The translations under genes were made by a program, and so were the position numbers. From an uncultured Pseudomonadales bacterium (GTDB lineage: Bacteria > Pseudomonadota > Gammaproteobacteria > Pseudomonadales > Pseudohongiellaceae), in assembly GCA_938091935.1 (NCBI GenBank), contig CALKNV010000011.1, positions 1 to 62,890 on the forward strand: 62,890 nucleotides of DNA, written 5' to 3'. How positions within the stretch are numbered: position 1 is the stretch's first letter; every line of letters begins with the position of its first letter. Below, piece after piece: positions 9,641-18,375 of the stretch. Below the pieces are notes generated by a model. That model was not told where the DNA came from, made no database searches, and worked only from the letters and a program-made list of their open reading frames with translations.

Positions 9641-10789
9641 TCAGATGTCCTGGGGTTCGATGACTACGGCCTGACCGAATCCCAATGTAGTGGGCAGATT
9701 GAAGTATTGTCCATTGCGGTACACCTGGATTGAAATCGTATCCCCTGGTTTGGCATTACGAATCTCCATCATGATGTTCTGCCCACTGGTTACAGAGGTC
9801 GCGCCTACCTGAGTGATGACGTCGCCCGGTGCTATACCCGCCCGTTCCGCCGCTCCACCGGGGTCTACGCTTTCAACCAGCATGCCGCGAATATGATCGA
9901 CGCCAAAGAAAAGGCGACTAGATTGTCCGTTAAGCGCTTCCCCGGTGATAACACCTAGATAGCCTGAGTTCTTTTCGATTGCTTCAGCTACCATTTCCTC
10001 CATTGCTGGAATCGCAGTACTGACCGGCGTTGCAAAGCCAATTCCCTCGAAGTTTCCAGATTCAGAAATGATCGAAGTGTTGATGCCAACGAGCCGACCT
10101 TCACGGTCAATGAGGGCACCGCCTGAATTCCCTGGATTAATTGCAGCATCAGTCTGGATATAGTTTGCAGTGCTGTTGGGTCTATTGCCCAGAGCGCTGA
10201 CGATACCTTGTGAAACTGACTGGCCTACATTGCGCCGCGGATATCCGATGGCGAAGACGATATTGCCGACTTTTAGTTCCTCATCTTTCCCTACTTTAAT
10301 TGGGGTCAGGTCGTCCATGTTTATGTGCAGAATCGCAAGATCGTTGCTGCTGTCATAGGCAATTACGGTAGCCGGTGTCCTGCGTCCATCGCTTAAGGTG
10401 ACTTCAGTATCGAATGCATCGAATAGCGTATCCACCACGTGTAGGTTCGTCAGGATAAACCCTCTGTCGCTTATTATGATTCCAGAACCAAGACTATCTC
10501 GCTCACCCAGGTATAGATTTAAACTGTCTTCAGACGCACGTTCGACAGATTCAACGTTGACGCTGGTGGCATTGATGCTCACCACAGATGGTGCTGCTCG
10601 AGCGATGACATCGGCAAAACTTGGCGGGGGTTGAATGGGTGTAACCGGTATATTTTCAACGCTTTGGCGGGCGAGTTGCTGCAGCTGCTGATATTGCAGA
10701 AAGACCAGCGCCACCAACAGGCCGCAGATGACAGGCCAGCCAAGAAATTGAATTGATTTGAGAAGGTGATTCATGGGCTCTTGGCGCAT
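9641..10789 (-). CDS. degS: DegS/AlgW-type periplasmic serine protease
   Basis: This is a membrane-anchored trypsin-like protease that in relatives senses misfolded outer-membrane proteins through its PDZ domain and cleaves the anti-sigma factor RseA/MucA. Residues 13-31 form an uncleaved membrane anchor. The catalytic triad is visible: H117 in LTNLHVV, D150 in SNDLAIL, and S222 in NPGNSGGAL. One PDZ domain covers about residues 275-365. A single PDZ and N-terminal anchor distinguish it from DegP. The 382 residues are close to AlgW. An ATG five codons inside is an alternative start. The gene is convergent with hisD and divergent from the Nif3 gene. Confidence 0.93.
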   Translation of the reverse strand: MRQEPMNHLLKSIQFLGWPVICGLLVALVFLQYQQLQQLARQSVENIPVTPIQPPPSFADVIARAAPSVVSINATSVNVESVERASEDSLNLYLGERDSLGSGIIISDRGFILTNLHVVDTLFDAFDTEVTLSDGRRTPATVIAYDSSNDLAILHINMDDLTPIKVGKDEELKVGNIVFAIGYPRRNVGQSVSQGIVSALGNRPNSTANYIQTDAAINPGNSGGALIDREGRLVGINTSIISESGNFEGIGFATPVSTAIPAMEEMVAEAIEKNSGYLGVITGEALNGQSSRLFFGVDHIRGMLVESVDPGGAAERAGIAPGDVITQVGATSVTSGQNIMMEIRNAKPGDTISIQVYRNGQYFNLPTTLGFGQAVVIEPQDI

Positions 10790-10854
10790 AGCGCGGTTGT
10801 GGGTGTGCTATGATGACAAGCGATCAATATACAGCGTTGTAAAGGCGGTTTCCA

Positions 10855-11616
10855 ATGACGATTCAGCGAGTGCAGCTTGAGGCCGAGCTCACAAGGCTTC
10901 TGCAGCCACGGCTATTTCGCGACTATTGCCCAAATGGCTTGCAGGTCCAGGGTAAAAACGAGATCAACAAACTCGTTACGGGCGTTACTGCGAGCGCAGC
11001 CCTGATTGAAAGTGCACTCGACGTGGGGGCTGATTGTTTGCTGGTCCACCATGGTTATTTTTGGAAAGGCGAAGATCAAACCATAACTGGCTTGAAAAAA
11101 GCGCGCGTGGAGAAGCTGTTAGCGAGCCAGCTTAATTTATTCGCTTATCATTTGCCTCTCGATATGCATAAGGAGTTTGGCAACAACGTTGAGCTGGGTA
11201 GATTGCTTGGTTTTCAAACCGAGGCGACTACAGGAAGGCCTGGCGATCTCGAGATAGTATTTATTGGTAAGCTGGCACAGCCCACTACGCTTGAAGCGCT
11301 GAGCGCGCAGATAGATAGAAGCCTGCAGCGCGCGCCCCTATGTGTGGGCGACCCGGGGCAAGAGCTGCGTCGTGTGGCATGGTGTACGGGTGCCGCTCAA
11401 TCCTATTTCGACGTGGCAATAGCGGCAGGGGTGGACGCTTTTATAACAGGCGAAATCTCAGAGCCCTCTGCGCATCTGGCAAGGGAGTCAGGTGTAGCTT
11501 TCATTTCGGCCGGGCATCATGCAACTGAACGCTATGGCGTTCAGGCGGTCGGTAACTACCTTGCGGAGCAGTTTGATCTGCAGCATCAGTTTATCGATAT
11601 TGATAATCCTGCCTGA
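10855..11616 (+). CDS. Nif3-like dinuclear metal center protein
   Basis: This 253-residue member of the Nif3/YbgI (GTP cyclohydrolase I type 2-like) family carries the metal-binding residues of the dinuclear site: the double histidine in LLVHHGYFWKG, D in HLPLDMHKEFGNN, and the C-terminal HHATERYGVQAVG. Its cellular role is not established in the family. The start ATG has a good AAGGCGG ribosome site. The gene next to algW is also a Nif3 homologue in Pseudomonas, so the pairing is conserved. Confidence 0.9.
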   Translation: MTIQRVQLEAELTRLLQPRLFRDYCPNGLQVQGKNEINKLVTGVTASAALIESALDVGADCLLVHHGYFWKGEDQTITGLKKARVEKLLASQLNLFAYHLPLDMHKEFGNNVELGRLLGFQTEATTGRPGDLEIVFIGKLAQPTTLEALSAQIDRSLQRAPLCVGDPGQELRRVAWCTGAAQSYFDVAIAAGVDAFITGEISEPSAHLARESGVAFISAGHHATERYGVQAVGNYLAEQFDLQHQFIDIDNPA

Positions 11617-11920
11617 ACAAGATTTTCGGGCTACGCCTGATGGTGTTTGATGATCCGTTCGGCTTGTATTGCTTATCTTAAGCGGCGGGGGTTTGGCGAA
11701 TATAGATGGGGCTGTCGCGATCTTTTTGAGATAGTTATGTTGTCAAATGTCTAATTCAGTCTAGTTGAGTGGCGGGAATGTCTGAATGCATTTAACTGTG
11801 GTTACTGTTCCGTTAAATAGATTCAAAGCTCAGCGCTTTGATTCTTGAGATGCCGAATTGGGTTTTTGTCTAGAAATGAACATGCCCATTCTTTAACCTT
11901 ACGGGATACAAGGGCAGTGA
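11617..11920. other. 304-base convergent intergenic region, no gene found
   Basis: This lies between the 3' ends of the Nif3 gene (plus) and zapG (minus). No open frame with a start and a family match is visible. The only structure I see is a 7-bp inverted repeat, TCAAAGC and GCTTTGA, at 11823-11841 with a five-base loop. It has no T-run on either strand, so it is a poor terminator. Confidence 0.5.
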
Positions 11921-12388
11921 CTACTTGGTCTGGGGAAGCGCAATCTCTTCGTCGTTGACCGGTGTGGTCTTGTCGATGCCAAAATCCTCGGATAGCGCCC
12001 CTTTTTGATCAGGGCTTTGCTTGGCGGCATAGTCTCTCGGGGGCGCAATGGGATTGGGTTCTTCAGAATAATGGGCTGTGTCGAAGACTGCATCTGAATC
12101 GGCCGGTAATAATTTGCTGGCAACTTCACCGGAGCACAAATCTTGTGCGCCGCTAGCTAAATGCTGGTAAACATCGCGATAGCTTTCAGTCATATGCTGA
12201 ACCAATTCTGCGGTCATGCCAAAATGGTCGCTGACGCTGTCCCGATACTCTGAATGACTGTCTTTAAGTTGCCGGATCTGGCTTTCCAGATCCTTGATCT
12301 TGGAAGGGCTCACATTGAGTCGGGTGGCTATGACCAGACCCAGTATTATGCCCACCGCCAATGCGCCGAATGCCGTTAACCAAATCAC
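11921..12388 (-). CDS. zapG: Cell division/envelope protein ZapG (YhcB, DUF1043)
   Basis: ZapG is a small inner-membrane protein that links cell division and envelope synthesis. I place the start at GTG 12386-12388 (155 residues). GGGGAAG stands six bases before it, and the resulting N-terminus MIWLTAFGALAVGIILGLVI aligns with the E. coli start MTWEYALIGLVVGIIIGAV. An upstream in-frame TTG at 12439 would add 17 polar residues that the family lacks. After the membrane segment comes a coiled coil (about residues 32-75), with SVSDHFGMTAELVQHMTESYRDVYQHLA as the family core, and then a disordered proline- and acid-rich tail. It is divergent from zapE. Confidence 0.88.
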   Translation of the reverse strand: MIWLTAFGALAVGIILGLVIATRLNVSPSKIKDLESQIRQLKDSHSEYRDSVSDHFGMTAELVQHMTESYRDVYQHLASGAQDLCSGEVASKLLPADSDAVFDTAHYSEEPNPIAPPRDYAAKQSPDQKGALSEDFGIDKTTPVNDEEIALPQTK

Positions 12389-12561
12389 TTGTTTCTTCCC
12401 CGCAATTCTGTTTGCAGCTCTAATTTCAAAGAGTTCCAAGTATAACTGAATTGAACTTGATACGCTGTAATAGTCTGTGTCTGCTAGTTTCTCACGCCAA
12501 ACGCGCCTAGAATGCAGCAGACGTTTTAGCCCTGATCCAACGACTGTTTTTTTGCTTTCCT

Positions 12562-13671
12562 ATGAACCCGATCGATCGCTACCAGGCCGATATCGCCAGC
12601 GGAAAGACCTCGCGAGATTCGGGGCAGCTGCTGGTGCTGGAGAAGCTCAGCGAGCTGCAGCAAGAGATCAACAGTTTACCCTCGAACAGCCCTGCATGGT
12701 GGCGGCGCGCGCTGAGTTCGCTATCAGCACGCGACCAGCGCGGGCACAATGTTAAGGGCTTGTATCTGTGGGGCGGTGTGGGGCGCGGGAAAACCTATCT
12801 CATGGATCTGTTCTATTCCTGTGTAGCCGATGACCGCAAAATAAGAACTCACTTCCATCGCTTCATGCAGAGCATTCACTCCCAGCTTGCAGTATTACAG
12901 GGAGAGGCCAACCCGCTGGAGACTATTGCTGATGATCTTTCCCGGCAAGTTCGCTTACTGTGTTTTGACGAGTTTTTTGTATCGGACATTGCTGATGCCA
13001 TGTTGCTCGGTGGCCTGCTGACCGCCTTGTTCGAGCGCGGCGTCGTCCTTGTCGCCACCTCCAATGTCCCGCCAGAGAAGCTCTATGAAAACGGTCTCCA
13101 GCGAGAGAAATTCCTGCCGGCAATCGCCACGATCCAAAATCATACACGGATCCATGAGATTTCGGCTGGACAGGACTACCGCTTGGAGCGCCTCAGTAAC
13201 ACAGAATTGTATCTTCACCCCATTGACGCAACCACAAACCAGAAGTTAAAGCAGAATTTCGCGGACCTCGCGCCAGATCAACGAGTCATGGAAAAGAATG
13301 CTGTGCTGACTATTCTCGACCGTGAGTTAAGGGTCAAGCGCATGGCTGAGGATGTTGTGTGGTTTGAGTTCGAAGAGCTGTGTGGTGGGCCTCGAAGTGC
13401 CTTTGACTATGTGGAGATCGCCAAACTCTTCCACGCGATTATACTCAGCAATGTGCCGGCCATGGGTGACACGCATAATGACCAGGCGCGCCGATTTATC
13501 AGCCTGATCGATGAACTCTATGATCGGCGCGTCAAATTGATTGTGGCGGCTGCGGTGGAAGTGTCTGCCATCTACGCAGGTCAGCAGCTGGCCTTTGAAT
13601 TTGAGCGGACCCAGTCCAGGCTCATCGAAATGCAGTCCCACGATTACCTCTGTCGCGAGCATCTGGCCTAA
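12562..13671 (+). CDS. zapE: Cell division AAA+ ATPase ZapE (AFG1 family)
   Basis: ZapE is an AFG1/LACE1-like ATPase associated with the division ring under stress. The protein is 369 residues long. Walker A is GGVGRGKT (about residues 71-78), followed by the AFG1 hallmark MDLFY and HFHRFM. Walker B is LLCFDEFFVSDIADAM (about residues 132-147), and sensor 1 is VVLVATSNVPPEKLY. The ATG at 12562 fits the family start (MNPIDRYQADI resembles MTPLERYQ-type starts). The divergent partner zapG is also a division-associated gene. Confidence 0.95.
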   Translation: MNPIDRYQADIASGKTSRDSGQLLVLEKLSELQQEINSLPSNSPAWWRRALSSLSARDQRGHNVKGLYLWGGVGRGKTYLMDLFYSCVADDRKIRTHFHRFMQSIHSQLAVLQGEANPLETIADDLSRQVRLLCFDEFFVSDIADAMLLGGLLTALFERGVVLVATSNVPPEKLYENGLQREKFLPAIATIQNHTRIHEISAGQDYRLERLSNTELYLHPIDATTNQKLKQNFADLAPDQRVMEKNAVLTILDRELRVKRMAEDVVWFEFEELCGGPRSAFDYVEIAKLFHAIILSNVPAMGDTHNDQARRFISLIDELYDRRVKLIVAAAVEVSAIYAGQQLAFEFERTQSRLIEMQSHDYLCREHLA

Positions 13672-13861
13672 TCGATCATGCTGACAAATCGGCTTGCTTG
13701 GGACAGATTCCCGAATCGGCTGCAGGCGTTATTTTTCGCGCTCTCGGGCTTACATCCCGGCGCTTACTGCAGACGAATATTTTGAAGGCAAAATCCCTTG
13801 AATATTATGCACCCCTCCGGTAGTATTCGCGCTCCTTAAACCAAAGCCCCTGAGTCGTATC

Positions 13862-14290
13862 ATGAAGACTTACAGTGCGAAACCAAACGAAGTGCCAAAG
13901 AATTGGCTGCTGATAGATGCGGAAGGCCAAACTCTGGGCCGCATGGCAACTGCCATCGCGACGCGTTTGCGCGGCAAACACAAGGCCGAATATACTCCTC
14001 ACGTAGATACTGGTGACTACGTGGTCGTGATCAATGCCGATAAAGTCCAGGTCACGGGCAATAAAACCACCGATAAAATGTACCACGCCCACTCTGGATT
14101 CCCAGGCGGACTGAAGTCGATCTCCTTCGATAAGTTGCGCGATAAAGCGCCCGAACGTGTGATCAAGCTGGCCGTCAAAGGTATGCTGCCGCGGACTCCC
14201 CTGGGCCGGACAATGTTCAAAAAACTCAAGGTTTATGCGGGTTCTGAGCATCCGCATGGCGCTCAACAGCCACAAACCCTGCAACTCTAA
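13862..14290 (+). CDS. rplM: 50S ribosomal protein L13
   Basis: The 142-residue protein matches L13 along its length: [47 protein letters not shown], the GFPGGLK loop and [12 protein letters not shown]. It is the first gene of the rplM-rpsI operon. L13 is known in E. coli to repress its own operon through the leader. The 190-base upstream region here contains TTGAAG (13782) and TATTAT (13803) with a short 15-base spacer as a weak promoter candidate. Confidence 0.99.
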   Translation: MKTYSAKPNEVPKNWLLIDAEGQTLGRMATAIATRLRGKHKAEYTPHVDTGDYVVVINADKVQVTGNKTTDKMYHAHSGFPGGLKSISFDKLRDKAPERVIKLAVKGMLPRTPLGRTMFKKLKVYAGSEHPHGAQQPQTLQL

Positions 14291-14308
14291 CAGGTTAAAC
14301 AAGAACTC

Positions 14309-14701
14309 ATGGCAAGCACTCAATATTACGGGACCGGACGTCGCAAGACCTCTACAGCCCGCGTATTTCTGACTAGCGGTAGTGGCAACATTACTATCAA
14401 TCGACGCCCCCTGGACGGTTATTTCGGTCGCGAGGTAGCGCGTATGATCGTCCGTCAGCCGCTGGAGTTATTGGAGATGATCGATCGCTTCGACATCAAC
14501 GTGACTGTGCGAGGTGGCGGCAGTTTTGGCCAGGCCGGCGCCATTCGCCACGGGATTACCCGCGCCCTGATGGAGTACGATAACGATTTGCGTCCAACGC
14601 TGCGTAAAGCTGGATTTGTAACCCGTGATGCCCGCGAGGTGGAGCGTAAGAAGGTTGGATTGCGTAAATCTCGCAAGAAACCTCAATTCTCCAAGCGTTA
14701 A
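14309..14701 (+). CDS. rpsI: 30S ribosomal protein S9
   Basis: S9 has 130 residues. The start is [21 protein letters not shown], and the basic C-terminal tail ends in KKPQFSKR, which reaches the ribosomal P site and contacts tRNA. It is co-transcribed with rplM (18-base gap) and followed by a strong terminator. Confidence 0.99.
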   Translation: MASTQYYGTGRRKTSTARVFLTSGSGNITINRRPLDGYFGREVARMIVRQPLELLEMIDRFDINVTVRGGGSFGQAGAIRHGITRALMEYDNDLRPTLRKAGFVTRDAREVERKKVGLRKSRKKPQFSKR

Positions 14702-14717
14702 GCGGAAACATATTGTC

Positions 14718-14756
14718 AAAAACGCCGAATTCTTGCAGGAATTTGGCGTTTTTTTT
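14718..14756 (+). terminator. Rho-independent terminator of rplM-rpsI
   Basis: AAAAACGCCGAATTC (14718-14732) pairs with GAATTTGGCGTTTTT (14739-14753) over 15 bases with one G-U pair and a six-base loop. The T-run continues to 14756. It separates the ribosomal protein operon from petA. Confidence 0.93.
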
Positions 14757-14972
14757 GTCGGGCGAAAAGATAAAAATCATAATAAAAACATAGCCTTAAA
14801 CTGTTTTTAAGCCTTTCCCGCTACTTGAATAAATAGCCAATATTGACTACTATTCACGCGGTTTAAGATCTGCAAAGGAAATACTTTCCTCCTCAGCGCC
14901 TGAGCGCGCCACATTCCCTTGCCATATGATCGGATCAATTGAAATTAGCATGCTCTCAAGGAGATTTTTACG

Positions 14973-15575
14973 GTGACTGACGACAGTACAAAAGCTGGCC
15001 GCAGACGTTTCTTGGTGGGCTCAACTTCGGTGGTAGGTGCCGCTGGAGTAGTTGGAGCTGCCGTCCCATTCCTCGGATCCTGGAATCCAAGTGCCAAGGC
15101 TCGCGCCGCTGGTGCTCCGGTGCGTATTGATATCAGCCGCCTTGCTGATGGTGAGATGCTGGGGCCGATTCCAGCCTGGCGCGGTCGCCCCATATTCGTC
15201 GTTAAGCGCAGCGAGGATGCTCTCGCAACATTGAATGAAGACCCGGACCGGCTCGCCGATCCAGAATCACAGGATCCCGAACAACCAAATTACGCGCAGA
15301 ACGAATATCGATCCCGCACTCCAGAGGTGCTGGTTTTGGTTGGACTCTGCCCGCATCTGTTTTGCTCGCCAACTCCCCATGTAGAGTTGCGCCCGCAGCC
15401 GTTTGATTCCGACTGGCGTGGCGGCTTTTTCTGTCCCTGTCATGGCTCTCGCTTTGATCTGGCCGGACGTGTTTACAGTGGATCCCCTGCGTCTCGAAAT
15501 ATGCAGGTTCCACCTTATTCCTTTGAGGACGACAATGTCCTGGTGATCGGTATCGATGAGGAGACAGCAGCATGA
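14973..15575 (+). CDS. petA: Ubiquinol-cytochrome c reductase Rieske iron-sulfur subunit
   Basis: This is the Rieske subunit of the bc1 complex, which passes electrons from ubiquinol to cytochrome c1. The start is GTG at 14973 with AAGGAG nine bases upstream. A twin-arginine-like N-terminus (GRRRFLVGSTSVVGAAG) leads into the membrane anchor. The cluster ligands are present: C126 and H128 in CPHLFC, C154 and H157 in CPCHGS, with C131 and C156 positioned for the disulfide. The first box is normally CTHLGC; here T and G are replaced by P127 and F130. It overlaps the cytochrome b/c1 gene by four bases. TTGACT (14843) and TAAGAT (14864) are weak promoter candidates. Confidence 0.96.
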   Translation: MTDDSTKAGRRRFLVGSTSVVGAAGVVGAAVPFLGSWNPSAKARAAGAPVRIDISRLADGEMLGPIPAWRGRPIFVVKRSEDALATLNEDPDRLADPESQDPEQPNYAQNEYRSRTPEVLVLVGLCPHLFCSPTPHVELRPQPFDSDWRGGFFCPCHGSRFDLAGRVYSGSPASRNMQVPPYSFEDDNVLVIGIDEETAA

Positions 15576-17629
15576 GCGATATTACTGGAGCCGATAACCA
15601 AAACGATACCGGTCAGCGCCCTGGCTGGCTAATCGGACTTAGAGATTGGGTAGACGCGCGTCTCCCAATCATGGATGCATGGAAGAAGCATCTCTCAGAA
15701 TATTACGCCCCAAAGAACTTTAATTTCTGGTACTACTTCGGCGTACTCTCCATGGTAGTGCTGGTGATGCAGTTGCTCACCGGTATCTGGTTAACCATGA
15801 ATTATACCCCCTCGGCTGAAGAAGCATTTGCATCAGTTGAATACATCATGCGTGATGTGGACTTCGGCTGGCTACTGCGTTATCTGCATTCTACCGGGGC
15901 ATCGGCATTCTTCTTCGTAGTCTACTTACACATGTTCCGTGGTCTACTTTATGGTTCATACAAGAAGCCAAGGGAACTGATATGGGTCCTAGGCATGGCG
16001 ATCTATCTTGTGCTGATGGCGGAAGGTTTCATGGGCTACGTATTGCCGTGGGGACAGATGTCATACTGGGGCGCCAACGTGATTGTCTCGCTATTCGGTT
16101 CGATTCCCATTATCGGTGAAGATCTGTTGGTTTGGATCCGTGGAGACTACCTGATTTCCGGTGCCACCTTGAATCGATTCTTCGCTCTACACGTGGTCGC
16201 TTTGCCAATTGTGTTGCTGGCCCTTGTTGTATTGCACATCCTTGCGCTGCACGAAGTGGGTTCCAATAACCCCGACGGCATCAATATCAAAGACAAAAAA
16301 GGCCCGGACGGTGTCCCACTTGATGGTGTCCCATTCCACCCGTATTACACGATCTATCATGATCTGCCGGGTGTGATTCTGTTTCTTTTCGTATTCTGCG
16401 CGATCGTGTTCTTCGCGCCGGAAATGGGCGGTTATTTCCTGGAGATCGCAAACTTCCAGGAGGCTGACTCTCTGAAGACGCCTGAGCATGTGCCGCCAGT
16501 TTGGTACTACACTCCGTTCTACTCGATGCTGCGCGCCGTTACCGTGCCGCTATTTGGGATTGACTCCAAGTTCTGGGGCATGTTGGTGATGTTTGGTGCT
16601 ATCGCAATCCTTTTTGTGTTGCCATGGCTGGATAAGAGTCCGGTTCGTTCTATGCGATATAAGGGCTGGTACAGTCGTGGGGCGCTACTGGCATTCGTGG
16701 TGAGCTTCCTGATCCTGGGCGTGCTTGGCACCCAGGCGGTTAGCCCGGCGAAAACAGCATTGGCACAGCTTATGACTGTCGTCTATTTCATGTTTTTCTT
16801 GCTTATGCCTTGGTACACGCGCAAGGAGCAGACTTCTACGCCTCCAGAGAGGGTGACAGGTCGCTTTATTTCGATCCCGCAACTAATTGGTTCCATCGTT
16901 TTGCTAATACTTCTGGTCGGATTGCCGCTGATGCTGGTTTCTGGCAGTGCAGAGGCTGCCTCGGCAGGCAATCTGGATCTGGAGCATGTTGACACGGATT
17001 TCGATGACAAAGAGTCGCTTCAGCGCGGATTCCGCACTTACATGAACTACTGTGCAAGCTGTCACGAGCTTGGATACGCGCGCTATGAGAGAACCGCCAA
17101 TGACCTGGAAATTCCGCACGACCTCGTGCTTGCGAATCTGGTATTTGATGATTCCCTGATTGGAGATCCAATCAGTAACGCCATGTCTGAAGAGGATGCG
17201 AAGGTTTGGTTTGGTGCGGCACCTCCAGATTTGACTCTTGCCGGCAGGGTGCACAGTCCGGATTGGCTGTATACCTATCTCAGGTCGTTTTATAACGATC
17301 CAAGCCGCCCGCTAGGCGCTAACAACAAGATTTTCGCGAACGTCGGTATGCCTAATGTGTTGCATGAGCTGCAGGGTGATGTCGAATGCGACGATCATGG
17401 GGCAAACGATCCAACTCAATGCGAGTTACACCATGTGGAAGGAACCGGAACGCTGAGCGCTGATGAATTTGATAACACGATAGCGGATCTGGTGAACTTC
17501 ATGTATTACGTAGGCGAGCCAGGCCGTGAGAACAGGCAATCAATCGGAGTTTGGGTCCTCGCCTTTCTGGGCATGTTGTATATTTTAGCGGCACTTATGG
17601 GTCGCGAGTTCTCCAAGGACTATCACTGA
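15572..17629 (+). CDS. petBC: Fused cytochrome b / cytochrome c1 of the bc1 complex
   Basis: One uninterrupted frame of 685 residues contains both bc1 haem subunits, as in the rhizobial fbcH precursor, whereas Pseudomonas has two genes at this locus. Residues 1 to about 430 are cytochrome b: haem ligand pairs H106/H120 and H207/H222, and the Qo motif as P309-V310-W311-Y312 instead of PEWY. Residues about 433-462 form a hydrophobic segment ending in SAEAA that looks like the c1 signal peptide. The c1 part has C494-A-S-C-H498, GMPNVL with the likely axial methionine, and a C-terminal anchor (SIGVWVLAFLGMLYILAALM) followed by a basic end. Family knowledge suggests cleavage by signal peptidase into b and c1. 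The frame is clean, without a visible frameshift. Confidence 0.96.
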   Translation: MSDITGADNQNDTGQRPGWLIGLRDWVDARLPIMDAWKKHLSEYYAPKNFNFWYYFGVLSMVVLVMQLLTGIWLTMNYTPSAEEAFASVEYIMRDVDFGWLLRYLHSTGASAFFFVVYLHMFRGLLYGSYKKPRELIWVLGMAIYLVLMAEGFMGYVLPWGQMSYWGANVIVSLFGSIPIIGEDLLVWIRGDYLISGATLNRFFALHVVALPIVLLALVVLHILALHEVGSNNPDGINIKDKKGPDGVPLDGVPFHPYYTIYHDLPGVILFLFVFCAIVFFAPEMGGYFLEIANFQEADSLKTPEHVPPVWYYTPFYSMLRAVTVPLFGIDSKFWGMLVMFGAIAILFVLPWLDKSPVRSMRYKGWYSRGALLAFVVSFLILGVLGTQAVSPAKTALAQLMTVVYFMFFLLMPWYTRKEQTSTPPERVTGRFISIPQLIGSIVLLILLVGLPLMLVSGSAEAASAGNLDLEHVDTDFDDKESLQRGFRTYMNYCASCHELGYARYERTANDLEIPHDLVLANLVFDDSLIGDPISNAMSEEDAKVWFGAAPPDLTLAGRVHSPDWLYTYLRSFYNDPSRPLGANNKIFANVGMPNVLHELQGDVECDDHGANDPTQCELHHVEGTGTLSADEFDNTIADLVNFMYYVGEPGRENRQSIGVWVLAFLGMLYILAALMGREFSKDYH

Positions 17630-17684
17630 GTCAGGCCTGCTCCGCAGGAAATTAAAATAACGAATTAGGATTAGAGGATATACC

Positions 17685-18317
17685 ATGGGTGTGGTCGCAA
17701 AACGATCGTCAATGACTTTTTATTCAGATGGCACGAGTCACTATAGCCACAGGGTGCGTATCGTACTTGCTGAGAAAGGAGTCACCGTTGAGACAATCGA
17801 CGTAGACCCGAGTGACAAGCCTGAGGATTTGGCATCTCTCAACCCTTACAACACATTGCCTACGCTGGTTGACAGAGATTTGGTGCTATACGAAGCCGAC
17901 ATCATGATGGAGTACCTTGATGAGCGCTTCCCGCATCCGCCTTTATTTCCTGTTTACCCGGTGGCTAGAGCGCAGAGCCGCCTATGGATTTATCGGATCA
18001 GACAAGACTGGTGCGGACTCGTAGATAGCCTCATGGCTCGCGATGGTACACCGGCCCAGTTGGAAAAGAAGCGAAAGGAACTGCGTGAAAGCCTGATCTC
18101 TATCGCGCCGATTTTTGGCGAAAAGCCTTTCTTCATGAGCGACGAGTTCACCATCGTTGACTGCGTTGTGACTCCAATTTTGTGGCGTCTGCCAGTTATG
18201 GGTATTGAACTACCTAAAAACAAGACTACAAAGCCGTTACTGGAATATCGTGAGCGCCTATTCGAGCGTGAATCGATATTAGCAAGTTTTTCCGAACAAG
18301 AAAAAGAAATGGTGTAG
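17685..18317 (+). CDS. sspA: Stringent starvation protein A
   Basis: SspA is a glutathione-S-transferase-fold protein that binds RNA polymerase and changes transcription in starvation and stress. The 210 residues contain an N-terminal thioredoxin-like domain (MTFYSDGTSHYSHRVRIVLAEKG, NPYNTLPTLVDRDLVLYE) and a helical C-terminal domain (FTIVDCVVTPILWRLPVMGI). The family lacks GST activity. GAGGAT precedes the ATG. It follows the pet genes and precedes sspB, the conserved order. Confidence 0.96.
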   Translation: MGVVAKRSSMTFYSDGTSHYSHRVRIVLAEKGVTVETIDVDPSDKPEDLASLNPYNTLPTLVDRDLVLYEADIMMEYLDERFPHPPLFPVYPVARAQSRLWIYRIRQDWCGLVDSLMARDGTPAQLEKKRKELRESLISIAPIFGEKPFFMSDEFTIVDCVVTPILWRLPVMGIELPKNKTTKPLLEYRERLFERESILASFSEQEKEMV

Positions 18318-18375
18318 ACCTGGCACCTTCCGGGCTAAGACCTCGCTTCTTCTTCACCCCAAGGGTGACCATGCC

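Noticed and set aside
12389..12439. Longer start for zapG at TTG 12439
   Set aside because: The added 17 polar residues precede the membrane segment, have no counterpart in YhcB proteins and no ribosome site. GTG 12388 has GGGGAAG at proper spacing.
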